Origin: Desulfobacterales bacterium
GTDB taxonomy: Bacteria > Desulfobacterota > Desulfobacteria > Desulfobacterales > UBA11574
Direction of reading: 5' to 3'
Assembly (NCBI GenBank): GCA_022340885.1
Contig: JAJDND010000056.1
Location: forward strand, 1 to 52,784
DNA: 52,784 bases
In this document: piece after piece, positions 19,646 through 28,458 of the stretch
Position numbering within the stretch: position 1 is the first letter of the stretch
Layout: each line of letters begins with the position of its first letter
Position numbers and translations under genes: made by a program
The notes under the pieces: generated by a model
What the model saw: only the letters and a program-made list of their open reading frames with translations
What the model was told of the DNA's origin: nothing
Databases searched by the model: none

Positions 19646-20788
19646 ATGCAAATAAAATCAAAACTGCCCGATGTGGGTGTCACCATCTTTACGATCATGT
19701 CCAAACTGGCAAACGATCATCATGCCATCAATCTTTCCCAGGGTTTTCCGGATTTCGGCACCCACCCGGGTCTCTTGACCCTGGTTTACGAATCTATGCG
19801 CGCCGGCCACAACCAGTATGCGCCGATGCAGGGTGTAAGAGACTTGCGGGAACGGATTTCGGAAAAAGTATCGGAACTGTATCTTGCCGATTATGATCCG
19901 GATTCTGAAATTACCGTGACATCCGGCGCCACAGAGGCATTGTTTGCGGCCATCAGCGCTGCGGTTCACCCGGGGGACGAAGTCATCGTTCTCGAGCCGG
20001 CCTTTGATTCATACGTGCCGGTGATACAGCTCAACGGCGGCATTCCGGTGTATGTTCAATACACGTTCCCGGACTGCCGGATCGACTGGGACGATGTCCG
20101 AAATGCCCTGTCTGCCAAAACCCGGCTCATTATTTTGAATTCACCCCATAATCCCACCGGTGCCGTATTTACGGAATCGGACATCGCCGAACTCAAAAAC
20201 ATTTTACGCGACACGGAAGTGTTGATTTTAAGCGACGAGGTCTACGAGCATATCATCTTTGACGGTATCCGGCATGAAAGCGTCTGCCGGTATCCGGAAC
20301 TCCGCCAAAGGAGCTTTGTGGTCAGTTCCTTTGGGAAAACTTACCACACCACCGGTTGGAAGATCGGATATTGCCTGGCACCGGCGCCGCTGTCCAAAGA
20401 ATTTCAAAGAGTGCATCAATTTTTAACCTTTGCATCCAACACGCCGATTCAATATGCCTATGCCGAGTTCATGAAAAACAAGGAGATTTATTTGAGCCTG
20501 CCGGCATTTTACCAGCAAAAACGAGATAAATTTTTATCACTCATCCGAGATTCCCGGTTTAAAGCCGTTCCCTGTTGCGGCACTTACTTTCAAATGCTGG
20601 ATTATTCGGCGATTTCCGATGAATCCGATGTTGAATTTTCAAAAAGGATGACTATAGAAAACGGCGTGGCGTCGATTCCGCCTTCGGTTTTTTATCACCG
20701 CTGCGTCGATCATAAAGTGCTTAGATTTTGTTTTGCTAAAAAAGACAAGACCCTTGAAAAAGCTGCGGAGAGATTATGCAGGATTTGA
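19646..20788 (+). CDS. Methionine/glutamine aminotransferase, YbdL-like
   Basis: 380-residue class I/II PLP aminotransferase. Visible family motifs are ILNSPHNPTGAVF (about 168-180), LILSDEVYEHI, and SSFGKTYHTTGWKIGYC, in which the lysine of SFGKT is the expected Schiff-base residue. YbdL-type enzymes transaminate methionine, its keto acid and glutamine. The 3' end overlaps the amidase gene by 13 bases. That pairing supports keto-acid transamination with glutamine as donor, followed by omega-amidase hydrolysis, as in methionine salvage. Confidence 0.85.
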   Translation: MQIKSKLPDVGVTIFTIMSKLANDHHAINLSQGFPDFGTHPGLLTLVYESMRAGHNQYAPMQGVRDLRERISEKVSELYLADYDPDSEITVTSGATEALFAAISAAVHPGDEVIVLEPAFDSYVPVIQLNGGIPVYVQYTFPDCRIDWDDVRNALSAKTRLIILNSPHNPTGAVFTESDIAELKNILRDTEVLILSDEVYEHIIFDGIRHESVCRYPELRQRSFVVSSFGKTYHTTGWKIGYCLAPAPLSKEFQRVHQFLTFASNTPIQYAYAEFMKNKEIYLSLPAFYQQKRDKFLSLIRDSRFKAVPCCGTYFQMLDYSAISDESDVEFSKRMTIENGVASIPPSVFYHRCVDHKVLRFCFAKKDKTLEKAAERLCRI

Positions 20789-21558
20789 AAGTCACATTGA
20801 TTCAAAGTGAACTGGTTTGGGAAGATATTGATGCCAACCTGAAAGAATTCGATGCCCGGATAAGCGCCGTCAAAGAAGACACCCACCTTGTCATACTGCC
20901 GGAAATGTTTTCCACCGGCTTCAGCATGAATGCCGCCGTCCTGGCACAGGACATGGACGGGTCCGCCGTTCGATGGATTCAAAAAAAATCAAAGGATTTC
21001 AACTCGGATATCGTCGGAAGTATCATCATCGATGATAACGGAAAATTTTATAATCGCCTGGTCTGGGCAAAACCGGGCGGGGATCTGCTGACTTACGACA
21101 AAAAGCATCTCTTTCGAATGGCGGGTGAAGAAAAAATTTACAGCGCCGGAAGCAAAAATATTACCGTCGAATTAAACGGCTGGAGGATCAGGCCGTTTAT
21201 CTGTTACGATCTTCGGTTTCCGGCCTGGACGCGAAATATGAAAAACCAATATGATGCGGCCATATTTATCGCCAACTGGCCCGAAAGACGCGCAGGGCAC
21301 TGGAAAACCCTGTTGCAGGCCAGAGCCATCGAAAATCAGTGTTATGTTGTCGGCGTCAACCGCGTCGGGACGGACGGAAACGGCCTGGCTTACTGCGGAG
21401 ATTCTTCCATCATCGATCCATGGGGAACAGTCGTTTTTCAAAAAAGCAGCCATCCGTGTACGTACACGGCTCAATTATCATATGATCTTCTAAAAAGATG
21501 CCGAGAAGATTTTCCGGTATGGATGGATGCGGATCATGATGCCCTTGGCTTATCCTAA
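20776..21558 (+). CDS. Omega-amidase, YafV/Nit2-like carbon-nitrogen hydrolase
   Basis: 260 residues with the complete Glu-Lys-Cys triad of the nitrilase superfamily: Glu in VILPEMFSTGF (about 43), Lys in YDKKHLFRMAGE (about 111), and Cys in FICYDLRFPAW (about 142). YafV/Nit2 enzymes hydrolyse the alpha-keto amide made when glutamine is used as amino donor, pulling the reaction forward. The overlap with the YbdL-like gene shows co-translation. Length is normal. Confidence 0.88.
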   Translation: MQDLKVTLIQSELVWEDIDANLKEFDARISAVKEDTHLVILPEMFSTGFSMNAAVLAQDMDGSAVRWIQKKSKDFNSDIVGSIIIDDNGKFYNRLVWAKPGGDLLTYDKKHLFRMAGEEKIYSAGSKNITVELNGWRIRPFICYDLRFPAWTRNMKNQYDAAIFIANWPERRAGHWKTLLQARAIENQCYVVGVNRVGTDGNGLAYCGDSSIIDPWGTVVFQKSSHPCTYTAQLSYDLLKRCREDFPVWMDADHDALGLS

Positions 21559-21590
21559 TGGAGCGCTCGTTCGGGAAACACTCCGACCCC

Positions 21591-21932
21591 TCATCCTAAT
21601 TCCCATTCGATTTGATCGAAGACATCCTCGATCTGATACAGGGTTTGGTCGGCTCCGGCCAGGTTCCAATCAGCAATATGCGCTTCAGTCGCCTTGTGAA
21701 GATTGCGGAGGTTGTCTTTGTAATTGAGCAGAATTTCTCTAAAAGAGGGGTTTCCTTCCGCGTCGTAAAGAAGCCTGTCCACTCTTCCCGCGATGTCAAA
21801 GAGCGAGAAGTCTTGCCCGGTCCATTTCTCATCAAGAAAACTCAAGGCTTTGGCAAACTTCGGATAATCCGCTTCCAGACCCTTTTTATGATAGGAACGG
21901 ACATGGACGGTTAATTGCATGTATTTGCTCAT
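21591..21932 (-). CDS. Small conserved-looking protein of unknown function
   Basis: 113 residues, mostly predicted helix, acidic C-terminus, no signal peptide, membrane segment or cysteine. A good AAAGGAG site lies upstream of the ATG. I do not recognise the family. It is the last gene of the minus-strand operon DUF885 - ATP-grasp-like - methyltransferase - this gene, 15 bases after the methyltransferase stop. Possible roles are substrate-carrier or accessory protein for those enzymes; that is inference from position only. Confidence 0.6.
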   Translation of the reverse strand: MSKYMQLTVHVRSYHKKGLEADYPKFAKALSFLDEKWTGQDFSLFDIAGRVDRLLYDAEGNPSFREILLNYKDNLRNLHKATEAHIADWNLAGADQTLYQIEDVFDQIEWELG

Positions 21933-21947
21933 GGTCTTTCTTCTCCT

Positions 21948-22730
21948 TTAAATGGCTTTTTGACCGGTAACCAGCATGCGATGATTCATGAAGCCATAAT
22001 CACCCGAGCATTTATGCGGCGAGAAACCGGTACGAACGCCGACCTTCTCGAATCCGGCCGCTTGCATTAGCGCTGAAAGGGCTTGCGGTCTGTAAAGCCG
22101 AATGGCATAGTTTTGATCTCGGATGAGTCCTTTTTCTTTACTGAGGATCATTTCTCTGGCGTGAATCGCATGTTTTTTGAGTTTTCGCCGGCGACATACC
22201 ACCGTATCATCGCCGATTTCATGCCAGGCACTGGCGCTGAAGGTACGTTTGATGGCATCTCCGTCCGCCACGTCAGCCAGAAACCATCCGCCTTTCCGAA
22301 GCAGTCGAAAAGCTTCTCCCATAATCCGCTGGTCGGCATCGGGCTTTTGAATATATCCCAATGAATTTCCCATGATAAAGATATGATCGAAACTTTCATC
22401 TTGAAATCCTGCATCTCTGGCATCTCCCAGGACAAGATTTAGGGCGACATTGTATTCGGTTGCTTTTGCTTTGGCCAGATGTATGAGGCGTTGAGAATAA
22501 TCGAGAACCGTGCATGATGAAAATCCCCGGGCGAGCAGTTCAAGGCTGTGCCGTCCGTGCCCGCCGCAAAGATCCAATATTCTGCTGTCGTTCTGTATGG
22601 GAAGAAGCTCACAAATCACATTCACTTCGAGTCGTGTAATGTCTTCATCGCAAACCGTTCGCGCATCGGTGAGGAGATAGATATCGTCAAACAGCGTTTT
22701 CCACCAGTCAGGATCGACCTTGATATCCAC
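21948..22730 (-). CDS. SAM-dependent methyltransferase
   Basis: 260 residues from a GTG start that has AAGGAG 6 bases upstream and begins just after the preceding gene ends; a longer frame would overlap that gene by 95 bases and lacks a site. Class I motifs are RILDLCGGHGRHSLELLARG (motif I), TVLDYSQRLIHLAKAKA, and LVLGDARDAGFQDESFDHI. The substrate is unknown. It sits 10 bases downstream of the ATP-grasp-like gene, so the two are co-translated, suggesting it modifies the same product. Confidence 0.82.
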   Translation of the reverse strand: MDIKVDPDWWKTLFDDIYLLTDARTVCDEDITRLEVNVICELLPIQNDSRILDLCGGHGRHSLELLARGFSSCTVLDYSQRLIHLAKAKATEYNVALNLVLGDARDAGFQDESFDHIFIMGNSLGYIQKPDADQRIMGEAFRLLRKGGWFLADVADGDAIKRTFSASAWHEIGDDTVVCRRRKLKKHAIHAREMILSKEKGLIRDQNYAIRLYRPQALSALMQAAGFEKVGVRTGFSPHKCSGDYGFMNHRMLVTGQKAI

Positions 22731-22740
22731 TGCGATCTCC

Positions 22741-24126
22741 TTATGAAGTATTTGGATGTGCGCCGAAGCTGAAAAGGCCGTCGGATGCAATAATCGCCGG
22801 CGCTCCGGCCCAAGGATCCATCCGGGCGATTTCAAGCTCTTCTTCCTCGATTTTTATAATGTCATCGAGCTCGCCGGAGAGCCACATCTTTTCCAATGTC
22901 AGGCAGTCCGACCATAATTGAATGCAATAGTCTTCCAAAGCTTCAAGCTGAGAAGCGGTGACGACCCGCGGCCTCAACGCGATCTTGATGGGGCCCAGCA
23001 AATAGGTAAACTCATGTTCCAGTGCCATTTCCCGCTGGATTTGTTCGACCTCTGAAACAAGATCATAATCCATGCTCAAAACGGCGTCATTGATCCGTTC
23101 AACGGCTTCCCGAACCGCCATGTCCGATTCCAAAACAGCCAGCGGTTGAACACCGCCGCCACTCCCGACATTTGTAGGAACACCGCCATAGCGTCCTAAA
23201 AATCCGAAAAGACCTTTATCTCCCATCAGACAGCGAAAGTCTGTCTGGCATTTTTCCAGAGCTATTTCGCCGTCTTTGAGGACAGGTATTACTTCCGCCC
23301 ATAAATCAAGTGGAACTTTCTTTTGAACAATATAATTCTTCTCCGTCAAGGCAAGAGCGATGGCCTCATCCGGATCAGGATCGACCGCACCTACCCGAAC
23401 ACCTTTTCCTGAATATCCTCTTTCAGGCTTCAATACGAGACCCTTCCAATTCAAACGGGTCCACTCGATAAGATCATGGATCGTTTCGTTGTTCGGCCCC
23501 TGGGTCTTTCTGGAATAGAATTGACGGGTCCACGGCGTTCTTTGCACGATACCGTTGTGGAATCTGTTGCTTGAGGGACCTGTAATAACCTCGAACATAC
23601 TCTTGACGTTGATGGGTTCAGTGCCCCGGGGATTAATGACTCGCCGCTCCTTGACCGCCTGCAATACCGGACTCAAATCGTGCTTTCGGTGAAGGGCCAG
23701 AAGAACATCCGTATTAAAATCCATAAAGATGGTCGAAACCGGTTGCCCCTTCCAGCAAACACGGCCGTTCTTGAGATCCAGATCCTGAGGCGCCATCAAC
23801 GCTCCGGATAAACCGTCAATGGCATCGAGCCTTTTGGCCAGGTTTTTGTTTTCAGTAACGTCTTCAAGGGTCTCTTCTTCGGCCACGACGGCGATGAGAC
23901 CGGCATTTCGGCCTTCCCGGGATCGATGCGCATTAACGAGCATCTCGACGAATCCATTGACGGGAAACAAACACGGGTGGTCAAAGTCCAATTTTACATC
24001 GATGGGATGAATATTGTTTAACTTCGACCATACAGCCTTTCCGATGATCTGCGTCACCCGCTGATAATCCCATCCACCGGGACTTCCAAGATTCCATTCG
24101 GAGTGGTATCCCAGAAATTCTTTCAT
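22741..24126 (-). CDS. ATP-grasp-like ligase (permuted/glutathionylspermidine-synthase-like)
   Basis: 461 residues from ATG 24126 (GAGG 8 bases upstream). The pattern suggests an ATP-grasp fold: a central LKPERGYSGKGVRVG motif (about 260), followed by a VQKKVPLD strand and, later, GRYGGVPTNVGSGGGVQP. These features recall the circularly permuted ATP-grasp and glutathionylspermidine synthase groups, which join a carboxylate to an amine at the cost of ATP. The substrate is unknown. It lies between a DUF885 peptidase and a methyltransferase in one operon. The fold call is moderately sure; the subfamily is not. Confidence 0.6.
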   Translation of the reverse strand: MKEFLGYHSEWNLGSPGGWDYQRVTQIIGKAVWSKLNNIHPIDVKLDFDHPCLFPVNGFVEMLVNAHRSREGRNAGLIAVVAEEETLEDVTENKNLAKRLDAIDGLSGALMAPQDLDLKNGRVCWKGQPVSTIFMDFNTDVLLALHRKHDLSPVLQAVKERRVINPRGTEPINVKSMFEVITGPSSNRFHNGIVQRTPWTRQFYSRKTQGPNNETIHDLIEWTRLNWKGLVLKPERGYSGKGVRVGAVDPDPDEAIALALTEKNYIVQKKVPLDLWAEVIPVLKDGEIALEKCQTDFRCLMGDKGLFGFLGRYGGVPTNVGSGGGVQPLAVLESDMAVREAVERINDAVLSMDYDLVSEVEQIQREMALEHEFTYLLGPIKIALRPRVVTASQLEALEDYCIQLWSDCLTLEKMWLSGELDDIIKIEEEELEIARMDPWAGAPAIIASDGLFSFGAHPNTS

Positions 24127-24161
24127 TTGCTGTTCCTCTTTTATGGAAAATCCTAAAAAAA

Positions 24162-25793
24162 TCATTTTCCGGAAGGTTGTAAAATAGCTTGCAGTCTTTT
24201 TTCGATCCAATGGAAGGGAAGCTCTCCGCCTTCCAGCAAGAATGTATGAAACGCCTCGTCACCCATCCGGGTGCCGTAAGCTTTCTTCAACCTCATAATT
24301 TCATAACGCCCTAGACTGTAACACAACTGATACCCGGGATTCAATTGGAAACGATGGATCTGTCTGACAGCTTCCCGGGTGCTGAATCCTGAAGTTGTCA
24401 GCAATTCCACAGCATCCTTTTTGGTGATAAAGCCCGCCGGCAGACCGACATCAATCTGACATCGAGCAGATCTCCACAACCTGCGCTTATGGTCAACCAG
24501 ATACTCCATGGGATCCTTGATATAGTTTTCCCGCGCCAAAAGCGTTTCAACGTAATACGCCCACCCTTCATAGAACAAGGGTGATTCGATCTGACGCCGA
24601 ACAGTATTTGTCAACCTTCTTCGCTTCGAATCCAAAAGATGGTGTCCCGGAATGGTCTCATGGGCGGTTAAGAATTTATATTCACGAAGAAGTCTTTTTT
24701 TAAGACGTGTGTTTTCCTTAAGATCTTTTTCGTCGAACTGGTCCGTGATGTAAAAGAAACTCGTCTCCCTTGGATCGGAACTGAAAGCCGCTGCAAAAGA
24801 GGCCGAACTTCGAACCGATTTCAGATACTCCGGCGTCGTCACAATTTCAAGGGGTGAATCCAGTTCGTCTTTTTTGAAACCGCGCCGACCGAAAAATTTT
24901 CGAAGTCGTTCGGTTTCAAGCCGGTATAAAGAAAATGTGTCCTTTTCATTCACGTCCGGATAAAAGCCGTGATACAATCTCTGCCATGACGTGTCGGGGT
25001 TTATCTTCGATTGAATTTCTTTCAGTTTTTCGAGCGTATCCTGCCACTCATCCACGGCAATTTGAAACACTTCCTCTAAATCCCTATCCGATGAGAAATG
25101 GTCCTTTAAACTGGAATGAAGAGATATTGTGGAAAAGTGTTCGTCCGGCACCGGATGGATCGAATCGAAAAATTTCTCGAAACCCCTCAGCGCATCAAAC
25201 GTATCTTGAAGGTACGGCAAAAAAGGTTTGTCGCCCTGTGCCGAAAGCGCTGGCACCGCATGCCGCAGATACTGCCGACCGTCGTTAAACATGGCTTTGG
25301 CCGAATGGTAATAACTTTCCGGCACCCGGTCCAAATTACAGGCCGCCTGATTCAGGAGCCTGGGAATCGATGACATCCGTTCAAAAATTCGTTCCTGCCG
25401 TTCCCCTGGATCGTCGAACGGCTTATTGAACGCGTGATCGATGCCGATGAAGATGATCTTCAAATAAAGCAAAGGATTGTGGCGCCAGACCCGATTCTGC
25501 TTCAGTTCAATGGCGATCCCTTTTGCATTGGCGTTTAACAGCTCAAGGTCGATGGTCTTTTCGAGATCTGTTTCACCTGCGCGAAGACGGCTGAATTCCC
25601 GGCAAAATACGTCTAACTGGTCGACACATTCATCTATGGCAGAAGCGTCGAGATCCTCCAATCGATGATAATATCCCGCGGCATCTTGTGCCCTGGGAAT
25701 AAAGTGGAATTCATCACTGGCGCACATCACCGGAAAACGGCGGGCCAGATAATTAAAGTAACTTCGGGATAGCTGCGTGAGTGGGGTGTTCAT
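24162..25793 (-). CDS. DUF885 family putative metallopeptidase
   Basis: 543 residues, full length for DUF885. The zinc-type motif TAHETIPGHHLLDSKRR (about 378-394) has the HExxxGHH arrangement typical of the family, followed by FYEGWAYYVETL with the conserved glutamate. No signal peptide is seen, so it is probably cytoplasmic. DUF885 proteins are predicted peptidases related to M3/M32-like gluzincins; their substrates are unknown. First gene of the four-gene minus-strand operon; copy E lies 22 bases upstream of its start. Confidence 0.8.
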   Translation of the reverse strand: MNTPLTQLSRSYFNYLARRFPVMCASDEFHFIPRAQDAAGYYHRLEDLDASAIDECVDQLDVFCREFSRLRAGETDLEKTIDLELLNANAKGIAIELKQNRVWRHNPLLYLKIIFIGIDHAFNKPFDDPGERQERIFERMSSIPRLLNQAACNLDRVPESYYHSAKAMFNDGRQYLRHAVPALSAQGDKPFLPYLQDTFDALRGFEKFFDSIHPVPDEHFSTISLHSSLKDHFSSDRDLEEVFQIAVDEWQDTLEKLKEIQSKINPDTSWQRLYHGFYPDVNEKDTFSLYRLETERLRKFFGRRGFKKDELDSPLEIVTTPEYLKSVRSSASFAAAFSSDPRETSFFYITDQFDEKDLKENTRLKKRLLREYKFLTAHETIPGHHLLDSKRRRLTNTVRRQIESPLFYEGWAYYVETLLARENYIKDPMEYLVDHKRRLWRSARCQIDVGLPAGFITKKDAVELLTTSGFSTREAVRQIHRFQLNPGYQLCYSLGRYEIMRLKKAYGTRMGDEAFHTFLLEGGELPFHWIEKRLQAILQPSGK

Positions 25794-25815
25794 GACGGGG
25801 TATCAAGTTAACCCG

Positions 25816-25963
25816 TAGAAGTGGTTTCAAAACCTCCTCCCGGGCTCAATCTCTTCGTTGGACTGAGGCGATCAATCCTCGAAATATCCACGATATTCCT
25901 TCGGTTGGCCGCCTCAGTCCGCTTTGACCTTAAACCCGATTGAAGATTTTGAAACCACTTCTA
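25816..25963. repeat. Foldback element copy E (148 bp)
   Basis: Perfect 17 bp ends (TAGAAGTGGTTTCAAAA and complement at 25816-25832 and 25947-25963). Read on the minus strand it matches copy D base for base over most of its length, with the same 148 bp size. It lies between the DUF885 gene start and the citrate synthase stop. With copy D it brackets 6.3 kb in inverted orientation. Confidence 0.9.
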
Positions 25964-26008
25964 AATATTGTGGATGACATTGACGAATTCCATTTTTTCG
26001 CGAAACCC

Positions 26009-27358
26009 TCACCGTTCATCGATGGGAATGTATTGCATCTCCTTGGGACCGGTATAAATCTGCCGGGGCCGGCCCAGTTTCCATTTCGGATCGTCAATGC
26101 TCTCTTTCCATTGAGCGATCCATCCCGGAAGGCGGCCGATGGCGAACATCACCGTAAACATGTTGGTGGGTATGCCCATAGCCCTTAGCACAATGCCGCT
26201 GTAAAAATCGATGTTCGGATACAGGTTGTGTTCGATAAAGTAATCATCTTTTAACGCCGCTGCTTCGAGTTCCTTTGCGAAGTCGAGCAAGGGATCCTTG
26301 ATGTTGAGCTTGGCCAGCACCTTGTCGCACATTTTTTTCATTATTTTGGCCCGGGGATCATAGGCCTTGTATACGCGGTGTCCAAACCCCATGAGGCGAA
26401 ACGCGTCTTTTTTGTCTTTGGCCCTTTCAATGGCCCGGCGAAAGTTCCCGCCGTCTTTCTGAATATCGGAAAGCATTTCGATGACCGCCTGATTGGCGCC
26501 GCCGTGCAAAGGGCCCCAGAGGGCTGCGATGCCGGCTGAAATAGCGGCATATAAATTGACTCTCCCGCTCCCCACCAGCCGAACCGCCGACGTCGAGCAG
26601 TTCTGTTCATGATCGGCATGAAGAATCCAAAACACATTCAATGCCTGAACCAGATCTTTATCCATGGGATAGGGCTTTACCGGGGTGTCGAACATCATGT
26701 TTAAAAAATTGGCGCAATAGGACAGGTCGGGTCTCGGATAGACCACTTTATGGCCTCTGGATATTTTATAGGACATCGCGGCCATGGTTCGAACTTTGGA
26801 TAACAGGCGAATAACGGTAATGTTAATCTCCTCTCCAAAGGCCGGGAGTTCCGGATAAAAGCTTCTCAAAGCATTGACCATTGCCGACAGGATGCCCATG
26901 GGATGAGAGCCCCTGGGAAAGTTCTGATAAAAAATTTGCATATCTTCATGAACCAGAGAGTGGTCGTTGAAGAGCACCGAAACCTCGTTGAGTTGCTCCC
27001 GTGTCGGCAATACCCCGTTAATCAATAAATATGCGGTTTCAATAAAGCTCGAATGTTCCGCCAACTGTTCAACCGGAATGCCGCGATACCGTAGAATCCC
27101 CTTTTCCCCGTCCATGAATGTGATGGAGCTGGTGCAGCTTCCGGTGTTGGCATATCCCGGATCCAGTGTAATCAAACCGGTCATTCGTCGCAAATTTGAA
27201 ATGTCGATGGCCTTTTCCCCTTCACTGCCGACGACAACGGGGAGTTCGTATGTTTTCCCGTCAATGATTAGTGTCGCTTTTTCCATCATGTCCCGCCTTT
27301 GAGTGAAATCCGAATTATCGCTGTCCTGTTGAATAGTCGGTAATATTAACACTGTCAT
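26009..27358 (-). CDS. gltA: Citrate synthase (type I, GltA-like)
   Basis: 449 residues. Catalytic motifs are HADHEQNCSTSAVR (about 255-268), GPLHGGANQAVIEML (about 295-309), and GFGHRVYKAYDPRAK (about 338-352). It condenses oxaloacetate and acetyl-CoA, entry to the TCA cycle. Start is ambiguous. ATG 27358 has an excellent AAAGGAG site only 4-5 bases away and gives a 23-residue extension; ATG 27289/27286 gives the length usual for the family (about 425) with a weaker GGCGGG site. Monocistronic. Confidence 0.95.
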   Translation of the reverse strand: MTVLILPTIQQDSDNSDFTQRRDMMEKATLIIDGKTYELPVVVGSEGEKAIDISNLRRMTGLITLDPGYANTGSCTSSITFMDGEKGILRYRGIPVEQLAEHSSFIETAYLLINGVLPTREQLNEVSVLFNDHSLVHEDMQIFYQNFPRGSHPMGILSAMVNALRSFYPELPAFGEEINITVIRLLSKVRTMAAMSYKISRGHKVVYPRPDLSYCANFLNMMFDTPVKPYPMDKDLVQALNVFWILHADHEQNCSTSAVRLVGSGRVNLYAAISAGIAALWGPLHGGANQAVIEMLSDIQKDGGNFRRAIERAKDKKDAFRLMGFGHRVYKAYDPRAKIMKKMCDKVLAKLNIKDPLLDFAKELEAAALKDDYFIEHNLYPNIDFYSGIVLRAMGIPTNMFTVMFAIGRLPGWIAQWKESIDDPKWKLGRPRQIYTGPKEMQYIPIDER

Positions 27359-27558
27359 AGAGCTCCTTTTATAGATATTATATTATTATCATATCAGAAA
27401 GATGCATCCCAGTTCCGGATGATTTCGGGCCATTTTGAAGCCTTAATTAAAGCATCGGTACTCCCGCTTCGGTCATCTATATGGGAATGGCAAAAGCTTT
27501 TTTATACACAAAGAATGCGCCAACGTCAAGAAGCCAGTGAATGCCGTTAAAAGATATT

Positions 27559-27590
27559 TAGAAGTCATCTCAATTTTGAGACGGCTTCTA
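27559..27590. repeat. Ends-only foldback remnant (copy G, 32 bp)
   Basis: TAGAAGTCATCTCAA (27559-27573) is joined directly to TTTTGAGACGGCTTCTA (27574-27590). These are the two terminal arms of copies C and F (TAGAAGCCATCTCAAAA) with the whole 110 bp core missing. It forms a compact hairpin about 50 bases upstream of the gene at 27638. Confidence 0.75.
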
Positions 27591-27637
27591 AAAACTATCA
27601 ATTGCATGAACGCGTGGGCTGTGGTAAATTTACATGC

Positions 27638-28432
27638 ATGTCATTCAAAGAAAATCTTTTAAAAAAAATTAAAATACATCAAGCAGCCAAACAAGTTGCT
27701 GCGTCCATCGGTCCCATAGACAGCGGCCGTAAGATAGATAAAAGAATCATGCGCGAGCTCCTTGAAACAGCGGGTTATCATTTTCAAAAAAAGCGGGATC
27801 TCGAACTTTATATCAAAGATGTCGAAGCTGAAAAGACCCGAATCGTGGTTCTTGACAATGATCTGACGATTTACAACACGTCCGTATATGACGTGGCCAT
27901 GCGCAAAAGCCCTACTGTCAAAGAGATGATGAATCCTTTCAATGTTGTCAAAATATTAAAAGACACCGATGTGGTAATGAGTAAAAAGGAAGATTCCGTC
28001 AAAGCCATTGAACAAGAATGTATTGCCAGTCTGGACCTTTCCTTCACCGCAACGGATATCGATGACATCGTCGACGACGGCCGGGTTTCTCTGGATAACG
28101 CTTACGCCGACGGCGTCATCGAATGTATGGATCTTTTTGCGGAAATCCTAAATTATCGTTCCGCACCGGCAGCCTTGGGCATCCGTCATCACAAGATCAT
28201 TGGAAGACTTGTCCGGAAAGAAACGGGAGAAGATCTCTTCGGTCCCATGGTCCTTTACAGCCTGATACATAATACTTTAAAACTGGTGGAGCAGCAGGTC
28301 GGAAGCTACGACAAGGGAAATATACAATTTATTCAAAATGTCGCAGAGGGAAAGGAGACCGCTGCCATGGAAGGTCCGGATGTCTTTCAATATCTCAGAT
28401 CCGCTGCCTTAAGATTAAGTGGAATCGGATAA
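27638..28432 (+). CDS. Conserved-looking protein of unknown function upstream of the CheD-HDOD gene
   Basis: 264 residues from ATG 27638; an in-frame TTG at 27602 is less likely. Lys-rich N-terminus (FKENLLKKIKIHQAAKQ), a segment IVVLDNDLTIYNTSVYDVAMRK (about 75-97), then a largely helical C-terminal half. No membrane segment, cysteine cluster or known catalytic motif was seen, and I do not recognise the family. It ends 26 bases before the CheD-HDOD gene, so the two are probably one operon and may share a signalling role. Confidence 0.7.
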   Translation: MSFKENLLKKIKIHQAAKQVAASIGPIDSGRKIDKRIMRELLETAGYHFQKKRDLELYIKDVEAEKTRIVVLDNDLTIYNTSVYDVAMRKSPTVKEMMNPFNVVKILKDTDVVMSKKEDSVKAIEQECIASLDLSFTATDIDDIVDDGRVSLDNAYADGVIECMDLFAEILNYRSAPAALGIRHHKIIGRLVRKETGEDLFGPMVLYSLIHNTLKLVEQQVGSYDKGNIQFIQNVAEGKETAAMEGPDVFQYLRSAALRLSGIG

Positions 28433-28458
28433 TTGGCGGGTCCGGAGGTTTTTTAAAT

